64,000 bases of DNA from Hippopus hippopus (taxonomy: Eukaryota > Mollusca > Bivalvia > Cardiida > Cardiidae): positions 41,975,650 to 42,039,649 of the forward strand of contig OX328098.1 in NCBI GenBank assembly GCA_946811185.2, in the 5' to 3' direction. A program made the position numbers and the translations under genes. This document shows positions 52,512 to 63,474 of the stretch, one piece after another. The notes beneath the pieces were generated by a model. It searched no databases. It saw only the letters and a program-made list of their open reading frames with translations, and had not been told where the DNA came from. The first letter of the stretch is position 1, and each line of letters starts with the position of its first letter.

Positions 52512-55500
52512 GTAAGTCAATACATATTTTACAAGGTATGTTTACAGTTAAAGGCTACGCATTTTCAACGCTTACCTATTTTATTCTATCTAAATAACAA
52601 TTTGTTAAAGTTTTCTAGGATTGCCATTTCGAAATATTTTCATTCTGCGTTCAACTATTCACCTTTCCTTGTCAGTATCCCGATACTAAGCTTTTTGTAC
52701 CCCCGATTTGGAGGCTTGCTCCGATGTTATTGTGTCACCGCAAGCTCCCGTGTCAGCCTACCTTCAGTCTGAAGGGTTGCTGCGATGTTATTTTTGTTAT
52801 TGGGTCACCACAATCCTTCACTGCAGCCCTTCTTTCATACCATCTGGAAATCTCAAAATCTTACCGGTCATTTTTCAGTCGGCTTAATGTGTCTTTAATC
52901 TGCTTGTCAGCTATGAAAATGGACATGAATGGATAGATAAATGATTTAACTTCATGTTGACACCAAGTTAAGTACAAGGTTTTCATTGAATTTTTTGTAG
53001 CCTCGAGTGTCCGTATTTCGTGATGATAAGGAAACAACATAATGAAATTAAGAATTGAGACAAGGATATGAGCTAGAAAGTAATTGCCTTCATAAAAAAA
53101 TCATTTCTGATCACTTTCATATGAAAAGAATAACTTAGATAACAATTCTCATGTTCAATGTGCATAAATAAAGAACATGCTGTCGGCCTTCTTGTGCAAA
53201 CATGGCGTGACCTAATTACGGTAGCTCGGTAGTATTTACAGCAGAAAGTCGAAGATCTTTGCATTTTTTGAGAAGAAACACTATTTAGATTTAAAAAAAA
53301 AAAAGATGTATGGAAAATGAAACTAAAATGTTCTGGATGTATTTATAAGCACTCATAATAAGCACTTTAACCCTTTACTACACAACAAAATTTAAGATTT
53401 TTCCAAATCAAAAGCATGTGGCTCAAATGGTGGAAGTTATCTTTTATAGGGTAGAAAACATAGTGGGAAAGTTTTCTATCACATGGTCCTTGAAAGTCTG
53501 GATAGTGTGGGATAGAGTTGAATTACTCATTATAGTTACTGTGCTATTTCTTCAAATGAAATTCAGTGGGCATGCACACTATTTGAATTTATATTGAGTG
53601 TTTGTTTACAAATCAACCAGATTGTTTATGCCAGAATACAGGTAAAATACAAAAAAATCAATGAAAAGTGAACTTTTGGTGTCTATGTTAAGTTAAACTA
53701 TTTATCTGTCAATCCAAAGGTCTATGGCCCCTAACTCTCATATTAAAAGACGGAAGCTGAGATTGGCCGAATAGCCTTTTCGAAAACGTCGATGTTACCC
53801 GATATTTATCGATGAGTTAGTGAGTCTACAGCCCCTAACTCTCATATTAAAAGATGGGAGCTGCCGAGATAGGCTGAATAGCCTTTACGAAAACGTTGAT
53901 GTTTACCGATGAGTTAGGGGCCATAGACCCTAATAGGTTGCAAGCAGATTAAAGACACATACATCTGGCTCATAGATGACCAGTAAGATTTTGAAATTTC
54001 CAGATGTATTCTAAGATGCCCTGACATGAAGGGGTCTGGAGATACAATCACAAAACAACATTGGAGCAACCCTTCAGATTGAAGGTATGGTTGATGGTGT
54101 TAGGGTAAACTCTTTACCACAATAGACAAGACATTTTTGTAGACTTTTTGCAGGGAACATCACATACTGAGTTTGTCTTTAATATGTTTACAATATATAG
54201 TGCGAAAAATGAGAAAATGCTGTAATTTCTCCTTTATAGAACTTTAAAAAAAATCCTTAGTGTCGTTTAACTCTTTTAGATTAGTCTGTATTGAAAGCAA
54301 TTGGGCTACAGACGACAAAATCAACACGGCTTAAATTATTGAATAAGTCTTTGAAAGGATCTATAGAAAAATATTGTAGGAAACAGTGGAATTTAAAATG
54401 TTGGTTACCATCATTATCTCCTTTTTCCATAATGTTTTCAAAAGCTCTCTCAGCCAGGCATGTTGAAACTTGGGAATCTGATGTAAGGGTAAAAAATGGG
54501 GGATAAAATTCTGATATTTTTTTTACAGCTTTTTTATCAACCATCATGACAAGTCAACCTCCTGGCAAGATCCTAGATTTACACAACAACCAGGTGCCCA
54601 CCAGGCAGCCGCACAGGTAATTAAGTCATGTCTATACAGTTTAAAAAGAGAAACAAAGAAGAAAGAAGAATGTCTTTTTGAACTTATGGAAAAGCATAGT
54701 GGGTAAAGGAGCAGCTGAATTTAACAGGCAGTTGATCCTTTTTCCGCTATGTTTTGAAACAATATCCTATGTATACGCATATAAAAATTCATATATCAGA
54801 TTGATGTTCATTGGTCATAGGTTTTGTTTTCAGTCAGCTGTAGATTATTTTAATCTTTTGCCACACAATCCTGACTTTTAACAAACCTGAGAGAGAAATC
54901 ATTTGGTAAAGGGTGAAGGAGACAATGAGTTAATGTCAACAGCATGTTTTAATGAGCTTTTAACTTTTCTCGATTTAAAGTAATAATCTTTTGTTTATCT
55001 CTAAAATCTATATTTGTTTTGCTTGAAGCATCTCTTAATTATGTCTGAAAATAAAGTTGGTGTAGAGAGTTAAGTTATAAGTAACATTTGCTAAATATTT
55101 TGCAATTTTTCTATGCTTTTACAATACTTTAAAATTTGCTGTGTTTTGTGCAGGGCAGAAAAGTAAGAATAAGAGTCTTAAGAGTACATGTATTAATAAT
55201 GGAGTGCACACATAATACAAAAGGGCACTTCAAGCTTGGAGCACAAACTGTTAACTGCTTACCAAACGACAAAATTTTAGACTCATCCAAATTCGAAGCA
55301 TTTGCAGACGACAAAATAAACATGGCTCAAATGATGAAATTTGTCTTTAATAGGATAGAAAACATTGTGGAAAAAGGAGAAAATGCTGGTAACCAGCATT
55401 TTCTCCTTTTCTCACAATGTTTTCAAAAGGCGTCTTCCTCAGGGTCGTTAAAACTTGGGATTGTGTGGTAAAGGGTTAACACAACACAAAAGAGAGCATT

Positions 55501-58500
55501 AAAATTGAAACACAGACATAACACAAGAGATCATTTGATTTGAGGCAAAAAATAACTGAATAAAAGTTATTGTTGTCATAACACAGAAGAAAGCATTAAC
55601 ACTTTCCCAAACCACAATTTTTAGACTCTTCAAAATTGAAAGCATCTAGGGATGACATTTAGATATTGATACAAATTATCTGAAGTTCTCTGACAGGGTA
55701 GAAAATATTGTTGGAAAAGGCTTCTTCCTCATGGTAGTTAAAACACAGGATTAAAGATGGGAGCAAATACTTAATATAAAAGGGAACATCAAGATAGGAG
55801 AACACACAAAACAGGACATCAGGACGGGAGCAAAAACATCACACAAAAGAGAGCATTAAGATGGTAGCACAGTTATATCCCAGAAGTGGACATTAAGATG
55901 GGGGCATAATCATAGCACAAAAGGGAGTATAAGATGGAAGCAGAATCATAATACAGAAAAGGACATCAAAATGGGACTACAAACAATACGCAAAGGGGGC
56001 ATCAAGCTGAGAGCACTGATATAATAACCCAAAAGGGAGTACATTGTACATGTATTATCAGTTTAAGATTGGAGCTCAAACAACCCAAAAGGGAGTATAA
56101 GATGGGAGCACAAACATAAGACAAAAATGAGCATAAAGTTTTCAGCACAAACAGGACCAAACACAGCAGAAAATATCTACTCATTACCATCTTAAACATT
56201 TTGCAGCAAAACAATAAATTAAAAAAAAAATCCATGTAAAATTTGATGGTCAACTTGAATTATGTTTCTTTAACATAATTACCTATGACAAAATTCCTTG
56301 TCAAAAGCATTTTTCCCTGTTACCACTATGTTTTCAAATTTAGTCTGCTCTATGCGAGAAACTGTATTCTATTGGATCTAATAATTTCAGCTGGTGTAAC
56401 CCTTTACCATGAAATCACAAGTTTTATTGTCCCTGAGAAAGAAAGCTTTCGAAGACATTGTGGTAAAAGGAGAAAATACTGGTAACCAGCATTTTATCCT
56501 TTCGCCACACTGTTTTCTACCCTTTCATAGCCAAATCTCATAAATCCAGCTGTATTTAAATTGTTGTCTGCAAATGATTTCAAATTGGACGATGCAAAAT
56601 TTTGTCGTTTGGTAAAGAGTTAAAGATTCAAATGTCGAACACCAGAAAAGAGAAAAAAAAAAACAAGAAAATTTGTATCCCAGCTCCTTTACCAACCACT
56701 GTCACCTGCAGAACTAAAGCTGAAGCTTCTGTTGTGCTGTTGTGTTTCGCTATTCAGTCATTTAGTGTGCTGGAAAATTCATTACAAGTTACAGGGTTTT
56801 TGCTCTCAAGTATGCATGATCTTGTATACTCTTAAAATTTTGCATGAGTATACATGTAGTTTGATTATAGTGTATGTTAATCTGTAAAAATATTGTAAGT
56901 TCAGTGGTTTGATATCAACCACAGTGGGTTAAATAGATACTGCTTACTAGCATTTTCTCCTATTCCCACAATGCTCTCTACCCTTTTACAGACACATTCC
57001 TCCATGTAACTCTTTACATAATGACAAAATTACAGACTCATACGAATTGAAAGCATTTTGAGAAGACAAACATGACTCAAAACTTGAAGTGTGTTTTTGG
57101 AAGTATAGAAAATATTGTTGGAAAAGGCCTAAATGTTGGTAACCAGCTTTTCTTCTTTTCCTACAAGGCTTTTTAATTTTTTTTTGTCAGGGTTGTTAAA
57201 ACTTGGGATTGTGCAGTAATTGTTTAATCTGCCGTCAACAAATACTCTCAGTTTGAAGTGTCTAAAATTTTGCCGTTCAGGAAAGACTTAAGCAACCTAT
57301 TGCTGTAAGAGACAAAATTAACCCTTTACCGCACAATGCCGACTTTTAACGACTCTGGGAGAGAAGCCTTTTGAAAACATTGTGGGAAAAGGAGAAAATG
57401 CTGGTGACCAGCATTTTCTCCTTTTTCCACAATGTATTTTACCCTATCAGAGAAAAATTGCATGATTTGAACCACATTGAAATTGTCATCTGCAAATGCT
57501 TTGAATTTGGACAAGGCTAAAATTTTGTCGCCTGGTAAAGGGTTTATGTTTTGATTCTGCAACCCTTTCTTACCCTTTACCAAACAATTCCAAGTTTCAA
57601 TGACTGTGACAAAAAAAGGCTTATGGAAACATAGTGGGCTAAGGAAAAAATGCTGGTTACCAGCATTTCATCTTTTTTCCCATAATGTTTTCTCCTCTTT
57701 AAAAGACAAATCCTACATCCCATCATTTGATCCATATCAAAATTGTCATTTGCAGATGCTTTTAATTTGGACAAGTCTAAAATCTTTTAAAGGGAAAACC
57801 CTTTGCTAAATGACAAAGTTTTAGACTTGCCCAAATTGAAAGACTTTGCAGAAGACAAAATGACTCAAAAAAAGAAATTTGCATTGGGAAGGATGGACAG
57901 CACTGTGGAAAAAGCTCTCTTCTTTAGCGTCCTTAAAACTAGGGATTGTGATTTAATGGTACTACATGTATTAAAGGTGGCAAAAACTCAAAATGAAAGT
58001 TTAAATTTAAAAAAAAAATAAACTAAGAGAAGTATATGTATGTATAAAATAATGTAATGAATTTCCCAGCACAGAAACCTTTTGAATTATCCCCTTTTTA
58101 CCTCCATCCATATCTAGTTCCTCAGTCAGCAAGGGTATGGGGCCAGGTCCCAGGGAGCCCAAAATATTCCCATGCAGATGAAAACAGTGCAGTTTGGTAG
58201 CACAACATCCTCAGAATTGATAACAGAAGATGATGAAGAAAGTGATCAAGAAACTGATTTTGATCAGTTGTTTGCCTCAACTACAGGTGTATGTATTTGT
58301 AGAGAAATCTTAGAAGTGACCTTGACCTTTGTCCTTGCCCTTTGACCTTATATCCTGCACAAGTTTACAGTAAAATCTTTATGATTGGAAAATGTGATTA
58401 TTTTAATAGATATGACTAGAATGGAAGGCGCTTTGGAAAACAGTGTGGCAGAAGTGCTGCTGCTTTATTTTCATTAGGAAATCATCCAAATTTTTATGTA

Positions 58501-61500
58501 AGAAGAATCATGTCATTATGTATAGAGGAAAGATATCCACATTTACAATTTTGTAGTCTGGATCTAGTAACTGTTTACCAGACAGCAGAATTTTAGACTT
58601 GTCTAACTTCAAACCATTTGTGGACAACAAATTAATTGTTGCTAAAATGATGGAATTTGTCGTTCAAAAATGAAAACAGTCTGGGAAAAGGACAAAATGT
58701 TGGTCACCAGTATTTCTCCTTTTCTCATAATGTTTTTAGAGGCCTTTTTTCTCAGGTTTGTTTAAACTTGGGATTGCTTGATATGGAGTAAAAAGGTTCA
58801 TACTAAGGGAATTAAAGCAAATGCTTATAAATCAACATCATTTCCTTTTTCCTTAAAGTTTTTTACCCTCCAAAACTTTTTTTTCTTCATTTGAACCTTA
58901 TTTAGCTTGTCATCTGCATATGCTTTTACTGAAAATAAGTGAAAACTTTTCTTCTGGTAAAGAGTTTAAGTTACAAATATTCTTTTGATAGTCCATTATG
59001 ATTATATACATTGACAACTCATGCTAACTTCTTGGTCATACATGTACTTGCATTCCAATTAGTAAGGTTTTACTGCATTGTTTTACTAAATACAATTCTT
59101 AACCCTTTACCAAACAAAGCCTAGTTTTGACAACCTACAGGAGAAGGGCTTTTGAAAACATTGTGGAAAATGGAGAAAGTGCTGCTAGCAGTATTTTCTC
59201 CTTTTTCCTTAGTGTTGTTTACTCTATAAAGGACAAACTTCTTGCTTTGACTATCATCCATTTTGTCTTCTGCAAATACTTTGGATTTGGATGAGTCCAA
59301 AATTTTGTTGTTCGGTAAAGAGCTAAGCTAATTCCTATGTGTTTGTCCCCCTTGTCCTATATCTAGCTAATTCAAGGAGATACTTCTGTTTCTCTTGTCC
59401 TTTTGTTGTCTTTCATCTTTGACTAAACTCTTTAACAAATGACAAAATTGTAGACTTGTCTAAATTGAAAGCATTTGCAGACGACAAATTGGATATGACT
59501 CCAATGATGAAAATCGTCTTTAAACATTAGAAAAACATTAGACCACATTCTGGGTAAAGGATGAAATGCTTGTTTACAGCATATTCTCCTTTTCCCACGA
59601 TGTAAACATTTCCTCCTTTTCCCACAATGTTTTCTAAAGCCTGTTAAAATACAGGATTGTTTGATAAAGGATTAGTCAAAAACCTGGAATATCTTTTTGC
59701 ATGAGCTTTGCTTTTGCTGAGAACTTTTACAGTAAAATGCCTGCAAACAAATTTTGTCATCTAATACTGAAACTACCTAATTGATGCGTTGCTAAATTGA
59801 TTGTTGTATTATTCCAAATTTTTTTAATCCTTTACCAAACAATCCCTGGTTTTTACAACCCAGAGTAAGAAGCCTTCTGAAAACATTGTGAGAAAAGGAG
59901 AAAATGCTGGTAACCAGCATTTTCTCCTTTTCCCACAATGTTTTCTACTCTTCTAACGTCAAATTTCAATTTTTGAGTCGAAGTTTATTTTGTTGTCTAC
60001 AAATGCTTTTAATTTGAACAAAACTAAAATTTTGTCATTTGGTAAAGAGTTAAGTATACATCTTAACCCTTGTCCTCCATATCGGACAGTGTAGATTCAA
60101 GGTCAGACTCCACAGAATGTGCAGTCTGATCTTAATCTATGCAGTCCGCAAAAGGTGAGTTAGTCGCACTTAGCAGCCTAAGGGTTAAAATTGTAACTTT
60201 CATTGTTTTGTATCAGCATTTGTTATATTCCAACTTGATGAGAATGCCTGGAATGAAGTGTAGTCGTGAAAATACATGTAGCTTTTTTAATGGATATCAA
60301 AGTGATCTATGAGAAGGCATAAAGTCATGAAAATTATTTTACACATTTAAAAGTATATGTACATGTACATCTAAACAAGTATGGAACACCGTAGTGTACA
60401 AGTACATTCATTTTAGGGTCACATATCAACAGACACAGAAGGTGTACAAGAAATGTCTGTGAAAAAATTACTTCTGTGTTGCACTCTATGAATATTTTCT
60501 CATATTTGAGGTTTTACCAAACATAAAAATTTCAGACTTCTCCATATTGAAAGCATTTGCAGACAACAAATTAAAGGTGGCTCAAATAATGAAATTTGTC
60601 TTTTGTAGGATAGAAAACATTGTTGGAAAAGGTGAAAATGCTAGTAACCAGCATTTTCTACTTTTCCAACAATTTTTTGAAAGCTTTCTCTGATAGGATC
60701 ATTAAAACTTTGGATAGTTTGGTAGGGAGGTAAAGACCTGAGGGTTAAATTATATTACAATGTACTTACAGGATCAGGGAAAGAAGGTTGACATCCAAAA
60801 ACTGCACAAGATTAAACAGATGTTCCCATCTGCCCCAGAGGATGTTATTAAAAGCTTTCTTGTTAGGTAAGCACCATGCAGGATTGTACAACGATCTTCG
60901 TTCTTAGTGAAGCACCGTGCAGGATAGTACAAAGCTTCGTTTGTCAGTGAGTCTGCTCCTATTATAATGTAATATGCAGGCTTAAGCCTTTACCACACAA
61001 TCTCTAGTTTCAACGACGCTGAAGGAGAAGCTTTTTGAAAACATAATGGGAAGAGGAGAAAATGTTGGTAACCAGCATTTTCTCCTTTTCCCAAATTTTT
61101 TTTTATTACTTTCGATTTTGTCGTCTGCAGAAGCTTTCAATTCAAAAGAGCCTAACATTTGTTGTTTGGTAAAGAGCTATGTAAACTGTTAAAGTGCTGT
61201 TCATAACTATTGTTGCTCATGTGGATGGGATGAATCAGGATCAGACTGCACAAAACATGCAGTTGTATCTTAATATACACTGTCCACAGTGGTGTGATAT
61301 TCTAGCTTAACTCTTTATCACAAAATTTTGGACATGTCCAAACCCAAAGCATATGCGGATGACAAATTTAATGTCACTCAAGTGATGAAATTTGTCTTTG
61401 AAAGGGTAGAAAAAATTGTGCGATAAAGGAGATATTGCTGGTTGTCAGAATTTTCTCCTTTTCCCATTACCAGCATTTTCTCTTTTTCCCTTAAGTTTTT

Positions 61501-63346
61501 TAAAATCTCTCTTCCTCAGGGTCATTAAAACTCGGAATTGTGTGGTAAACGCATAGACAGCCTTGACTTTGCAGTATATGGGTCTGCTTTCTGACTTAAA
61601 ATGTTCCCTATGTTTATTCAGGGCTGTAAGGGTTTTGTCTTTTCCTGATCATGTAATCCAAGCCTAAGAAGCTCATCTGTCAACTTTCTAAAAGAGGTCA
61701 AAATTTTTTTAACTTGCAAGTGTTTGCAGACAATAAAATAAAAGTGGCTTAAATGATAGGATAGAAAACATTGAGTAAAAAGGAGGAATATGGGAAAGTC
61801 AAAAATTTTGTCCTAAGTTTAACTACATTTTTTACCCTTTAAAAGACAAGTATTATCTGAGCCATACATTTGAGCCATGCTCTGGCAAAAGGGGGCTTCA
61901 TGCATCTGTGAAAAGTATCGATCCAGGTCAGCCTGCACAGTCCGCGCAGGCTGATCTTGGCCAAAACTTTTCGCTATCGGTCAATTTTCTGTATGCCCAA
62001 GGACCAGTCTACCTCATGATATAAGTTGATTGTTAAAATAAGTGGATATTATGGATCCATAAGTATTTGATGGCTTGCTTGGTACCAAGGATCACAGAGA
62101 TGCATTAAGCCCCCTTTTCACAGAGCATGTCTTGTATTTATTTTTTCTTCTTCAGATGCATTCAATGGTGACAAGTCTTAAGATTATGTCTTTTGGTAAA
62201 GAGTTAAGTAAAAGAACACAAGAGGCAATATCACGTTTTTACACATTTTGTAGATTAAGATCCTGGGCCCATACTCACCAACCATTCTTAAGAACATTTG
62301 TTCTTAGTCTTATTCCCCAAAACCATTTGGTATAGCCAATCAGATGTTGTACTACTTCCAAATTTAGAAAATTCTGGAGAATGAAAAAAAACAACATTTT
62401 ATAAGAATGGTTGGTGAATATGGACCCAGATTGCCAAGAACATGCTGTCCAATCCTGGATTTATACATTCCAATATTTTTTTGAAGGTATTCATGTACAG
62501 CCTTGAGTTACAAAATTATTGCTATTAATATCCATTTCATATATTGAATGGCCTTATGAGTTCTTTCTGAGTTTCTCTATGGGTTTTAACTTCTCTATTT
62601 CAGAAACAACAATGTTGAAGTGTTGACAACCAATCAGCTGTTTGAAGCAGGTTACAAGCGTGAAACAGTAACCTCACACCCTGCGCCGCGAGTGGTTGAC
62701 ATGTCTGAGAGATTGCGGGCAATGTTTCCAACAGCAAACAAGGACCTTGTAGAAGATATTCTGTCCCAGTGGGTATTTCAGCCTAATTATTTCTTATGCA
62801 TAACTGTGTGTATTGTCATTTAAAAACATTCTATGTTAACTTGAATTTTACATAGCAGATCTAAGCCCTGTACCAAATATTTCTGTTCTAACGACTCTTT
62901 GAAAGCATTGTGGAAAAACAGTAATAATAAACATAGAATTTGGACATGCCTTTGATGCTGTTGTCTTATAAAAATTTCAGATTAATAAGTGCTTGATTTT
63001 GATCAGTAGTATTAAAATGCGTTGCATTAACACTTTACCTGTGAAAAATATTGTGGGCTTATCAATATTTCCCACAAAAGCTTTTTTTCCGAGGGTCATT
63101 AAACTTGGGATTGTTTAGTAAAGGGTTGAAAGTGAAAATTCCTGAATTTACCCATTTTTCAGGGCTAACAATGATGAGAAAAAGGCCAGAGCCCAACTGG
63201 AGGCTATTGGGTACAAAGCTACTTATCCAGCCACCCATAGGGATACCTCTCGATCCACCAGTCCAGCCCGGGCAAAAAGTCCAGCAAAGAAAACAACAAC
63301 GCCTGCCAAGAGAGCAACATCACCAGCCAAGCCAAAGTTGAGTGAT
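52441..63346 (+). CDS. WW domain and two CUE-like domains protein
   Basis: Six exons with GT-AG borders and consistent phases give 257 aa if the last exon runs to the TGA at 63344-63346. The start ATG has a good context (CAAGATGG). Residues about 5-36 are a WW domain: LPAGYEARWDPNQRAYFFIN, then a second W in SWQDPR, with both tryptophans and the terminal P. A low-complexity Q/G-rich and then acidic linker follows (SSELITEDDEESDQETDFDQ). Next come two CUE-like helical modules, each opening with the MFP motif: KLHKIKQMFPSAPEDVIKSF through LTTNQLFEAGYK, and RLRAMFPTANKDLVEDILSQ through AQLEAIGYK. CUE domains bind ubiquitin and WW domains bind proline-rich peptides, so an adaptor in ubiquitin signalling is plausible; that is inference. 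The tail is rich in S, P, A, K. I do not know a named orthologue. Confidence 0.82.
52512..53360. other. WW/CUE intron 1, unassigned part
   Basis: No repeat match and no domain-bearing frame. Confidence 0.4.
53370..53520. repeat. TTAA hairpin MITE (stem deleted)
   Basis: 'taaccctttactacacaac' to 'gtgtgggatagagttgaa'. The central palindrome is missing. Confidence 0.7.
53720..53932. mobile_element. Dimeric inverted-repeat MITE, GGTCTAYGGCCCC ends
   Basis: GGTCTATGGCCCCTAACTCT to 'gttaggggccatagaccct'. It is inverted relative to the 48258 copy and has the same two-unit build with an internal terminus at about 53822. Confidence 0.85.
54105..54490. repeat. Two diverged TTAA hairpin MITEs
   Basis: At 54105-54250 and 54270-54490; phrases 'aaactctttaccacaatag', 'gagaaaatgctgtaatttct' and 'atgttggttaccatcatt'. 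Confidence 0.65.
54529..54616 (+). CDS. WW/CUE gene exon 2
   Basis: Acceptor 'ttttttttacag'. Encodes the second half of the WW domain (FFINHHDKSTSWQDPR) and QQPGAHQAAAQ. Donor CAG/GTAATT. Exons 1 and 2 split the WW domain at its central Tyr codon. Confidence 0.9.
54840..54920. repeat. TTAA hairpin MITE, both ends without centre
   Basis: 'cacacaatcctgacttttaa' joins straight to 'catttggtaaagggtgaag'. It is a solo remnant made by internal deletion. Confidence 0.65.
55251..55478. mobile_element. TTAA hairpin MITE, full copy (reverse)
   Basis: TTAACTGCTTACCAAACGAC to 'ttgtgtggtaaagggttaa', 228 bp, perfect apex 'aaaatgctggtaaccagcat'. Confidence 0.92.
55600..55757. repeat. TTAA hairpin MITE (stem right arm deleted)
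   Basis: 'aacactttcccaaaccacaa' through 'aatattgttggaaaaggctt' to 'aaaacacaggatta'. Confidence 0.7.
56396..56623. mobile_element. TTAA hairpin MITE, full copy
   Basis: 'gtaaccctttaccatgaaat' to 'ttgtcgtttggtaaagagttaa' (last 20 bp match the family). Stem slightly diverged. A partial copy precedes it (56280-56345). Confidence 0.87.
56940..57235. repeat. Two TTAA hairpin MITE remnants
   Basis: Right-half fragment at 56940-57010 and a diverged reverse copy at 57008-57230 ('gtaactctttacataatgac'). Confidence 0.7.
57318..57545. mobile_element. TTAA hairpin MITE, full copy
   Basis: TTAACCCTTTACCGCACAAT to 'ttgtcgcctggtaaagggtt'. The apex is 'gctggtgaccagc', a paired change (TGGTGACCA in place of TGGTAACCA or TGGTTACCA). 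Confidence 0.9.
57572..57958. repeat. Two TTAA hairpin MITEs in series
   Basis: 57572-57797 with stem 'aaaatgctggttaccagcat', and 57798-57958 (reverse, stem deleted). Confidence 0.8.
58118..58288 (+). CDS. WW/CUE gene exon 3
   Basis: Acceptor 'ctccatccatatctag', donor GGT/GTATGT. 57 codons: a Q/G-rich stretch, then the acidic ITEDDEESDQETDFDQLFAS. An alternative acceptor at 'ttcctcag' would shift the frame out of the acidic segment, so it was not used. Confidence 0.83.
58566..58975. repeat. Two TTAA hairpin MITE copies
   Basis: 58566-58791 (reverse, diverged stem 'aatgttggtcaccagtattt') and 58800-58975 (right half). Confidence 0.75.
59099..59326. mobile_element. TTAA hairpin MITE
   Basis: TTAACCCTTTACCAAACAAA to 'gttgttcggtaaagagcta'. 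Stem apex reduced ('gtgctgctagcagtattt'). Confidence 0.85.
59421..59672. mobile_element. TTAA hairpin MITE with duplicated right arm
   Basis: 'ctaaactctttaacaaatga' to 'tgtttgataaaggatta'. The right stem arm occurs twice ('ctccttttcccacgatgtaa', then 'ctccttttcccacaatgttt'). Confidence 0.8.
59824..60053. mobile_element. TTAA hairpin MITE, full copy
   Basis: TTAATCCTTTACCAAACAAT to 'gtcatttggtaaagagttaa', 230 bp, perfect central palindrome. Confidence 0.92.
60063..60187. mobile_element. Palindromic MITE, TTAACCCTTGTCC ends (short form)
   Basis: TTAACCCTTGTCCTCCATAT to 'cttagcagcctaagggttaa', 125 bp with the AGACTGCACA core. It sits 9 bp from the preceding hairpin MITE. Confidence 0.83.
60512..60735. 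mobile_element. TTAA hairpin MITE (reverse)
   Basis: 'ttttaccaaacataaaaat' to 'ggatagtttggtagggaggt'. Stem 'gtgaaaatgctagtaaccag' with 'cattttctac', a partly paired change. It ends about 35 bp before WW/CUE exon 4. Confidence 0.83.
60772..60866 (+). CDS. WW/CUE gene exon 4
   Basis: Acceptor 'tgtacttacag', donor TTAG/GTAAGC. Encodes DQGKKVDIQKLHKIKQMFPS to SFLV, the first half of CUE-like module 1. Confidence 0.87.
60982..61179. mobile_element. TTAA hairpin MITE
   Basis: TTAAGCCTTTACCACACAAT to 'ttgttgtttggtaaagagct'. Confidence 0.85.
61225..61300. repeat. Palindromic AGACTGCACA repeat (fragment)
   Basis: 'ggatcagactgcacaaaaca' with 'tgcagttgtatctta' and 'acactgtcca'. Confidence 0.65.
61308..61850. 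repeat. Two TTAA hairpin MITE copies
   Basis: 61308-61548 (reverse; right arm partly duplicated) and a worn copy at 61680-61850. Confidence 0.75.
61871..62130 (+). mobile_element. MITE, GAGCCATGCTCTG family, full copy
   Basis: 'gagccatgctctggcaaaag' to 'cccttttcacagagcatgtc', with inner palindrome 'caggtcagcctgcacagtcc'. Confidence 0.85.
62262..62430. mobile_element. Palindromic MITE, CCATACTCACCAACCATTC ends
   Basis: 'gggcccatactcaccaacca' and 'tggttggtgaatatggaccc' are terminal inverted repeats of about 28 bp. Related fragments occur near 34120 and 63709. Confidence 0.8.
62604..62768 (+). CDS. WW/CUE gene exon 5
   Basis: Acceptor 'cttctctatttcag', donor CCCA/GTGGGT (phase 2). Encodes NNNVEVLTTNQLFEAGYKRE, a linker, and RLRAMFPTANKDLVEDILSQ. 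The donor was fixed by phase with the next exon. Confidence 0.87.
62860..63130. repeat. TTAA hairpin MITE remnants around exon 6
   Basis: 'ctgttctaacgactctttga' at 62880 and 'gagggtcattaaacttggga' at 63091. The stems are lost. Confidence 0.6.
63163..63346 (+). CDS. WW/CUE gene exon 6 (3' end uncertain)
   Basis: Acceptor 'cccatttttcag'. ANNDEKKARAQLEAIGYK completes CUE-like module 2, then SRSTSPARAKSPAKKTTT. The frame then reaches TGA at 63344. In the neighbouring frame the same bases go on with the PAKRATSPAKPKL pattern, so a one-base difference near 63300 or a further splice could give another C-terminus. Confidence 0.7.
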
Positions 63347-63474
63347 ACAGAGAAAACTAGATGTGTGTGTTATACATTGTTGCACATTTCATTCGTTTTC
63401 ATACAGGGAATTTCAACTCTTTACATGAGGGTATCATGACTGGCCCAAACTGAAACTACTTTTCAAAAGTGTTT

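Larger units (their letters stand above)
55200..56135 (+). repeat. Degenerate minisatellite, unit about 40 bp, broken by MITEs
   Basis: Variants of 'gatgggagcacaaacataac' plus 'acaaaagggagcattaa' recur near 55203, 55480, 55575 and many times over 55760-56130. Hairpin MITEs at 55251-55478 and 55600-55757 interrupt the series. Confidence 0.75.
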
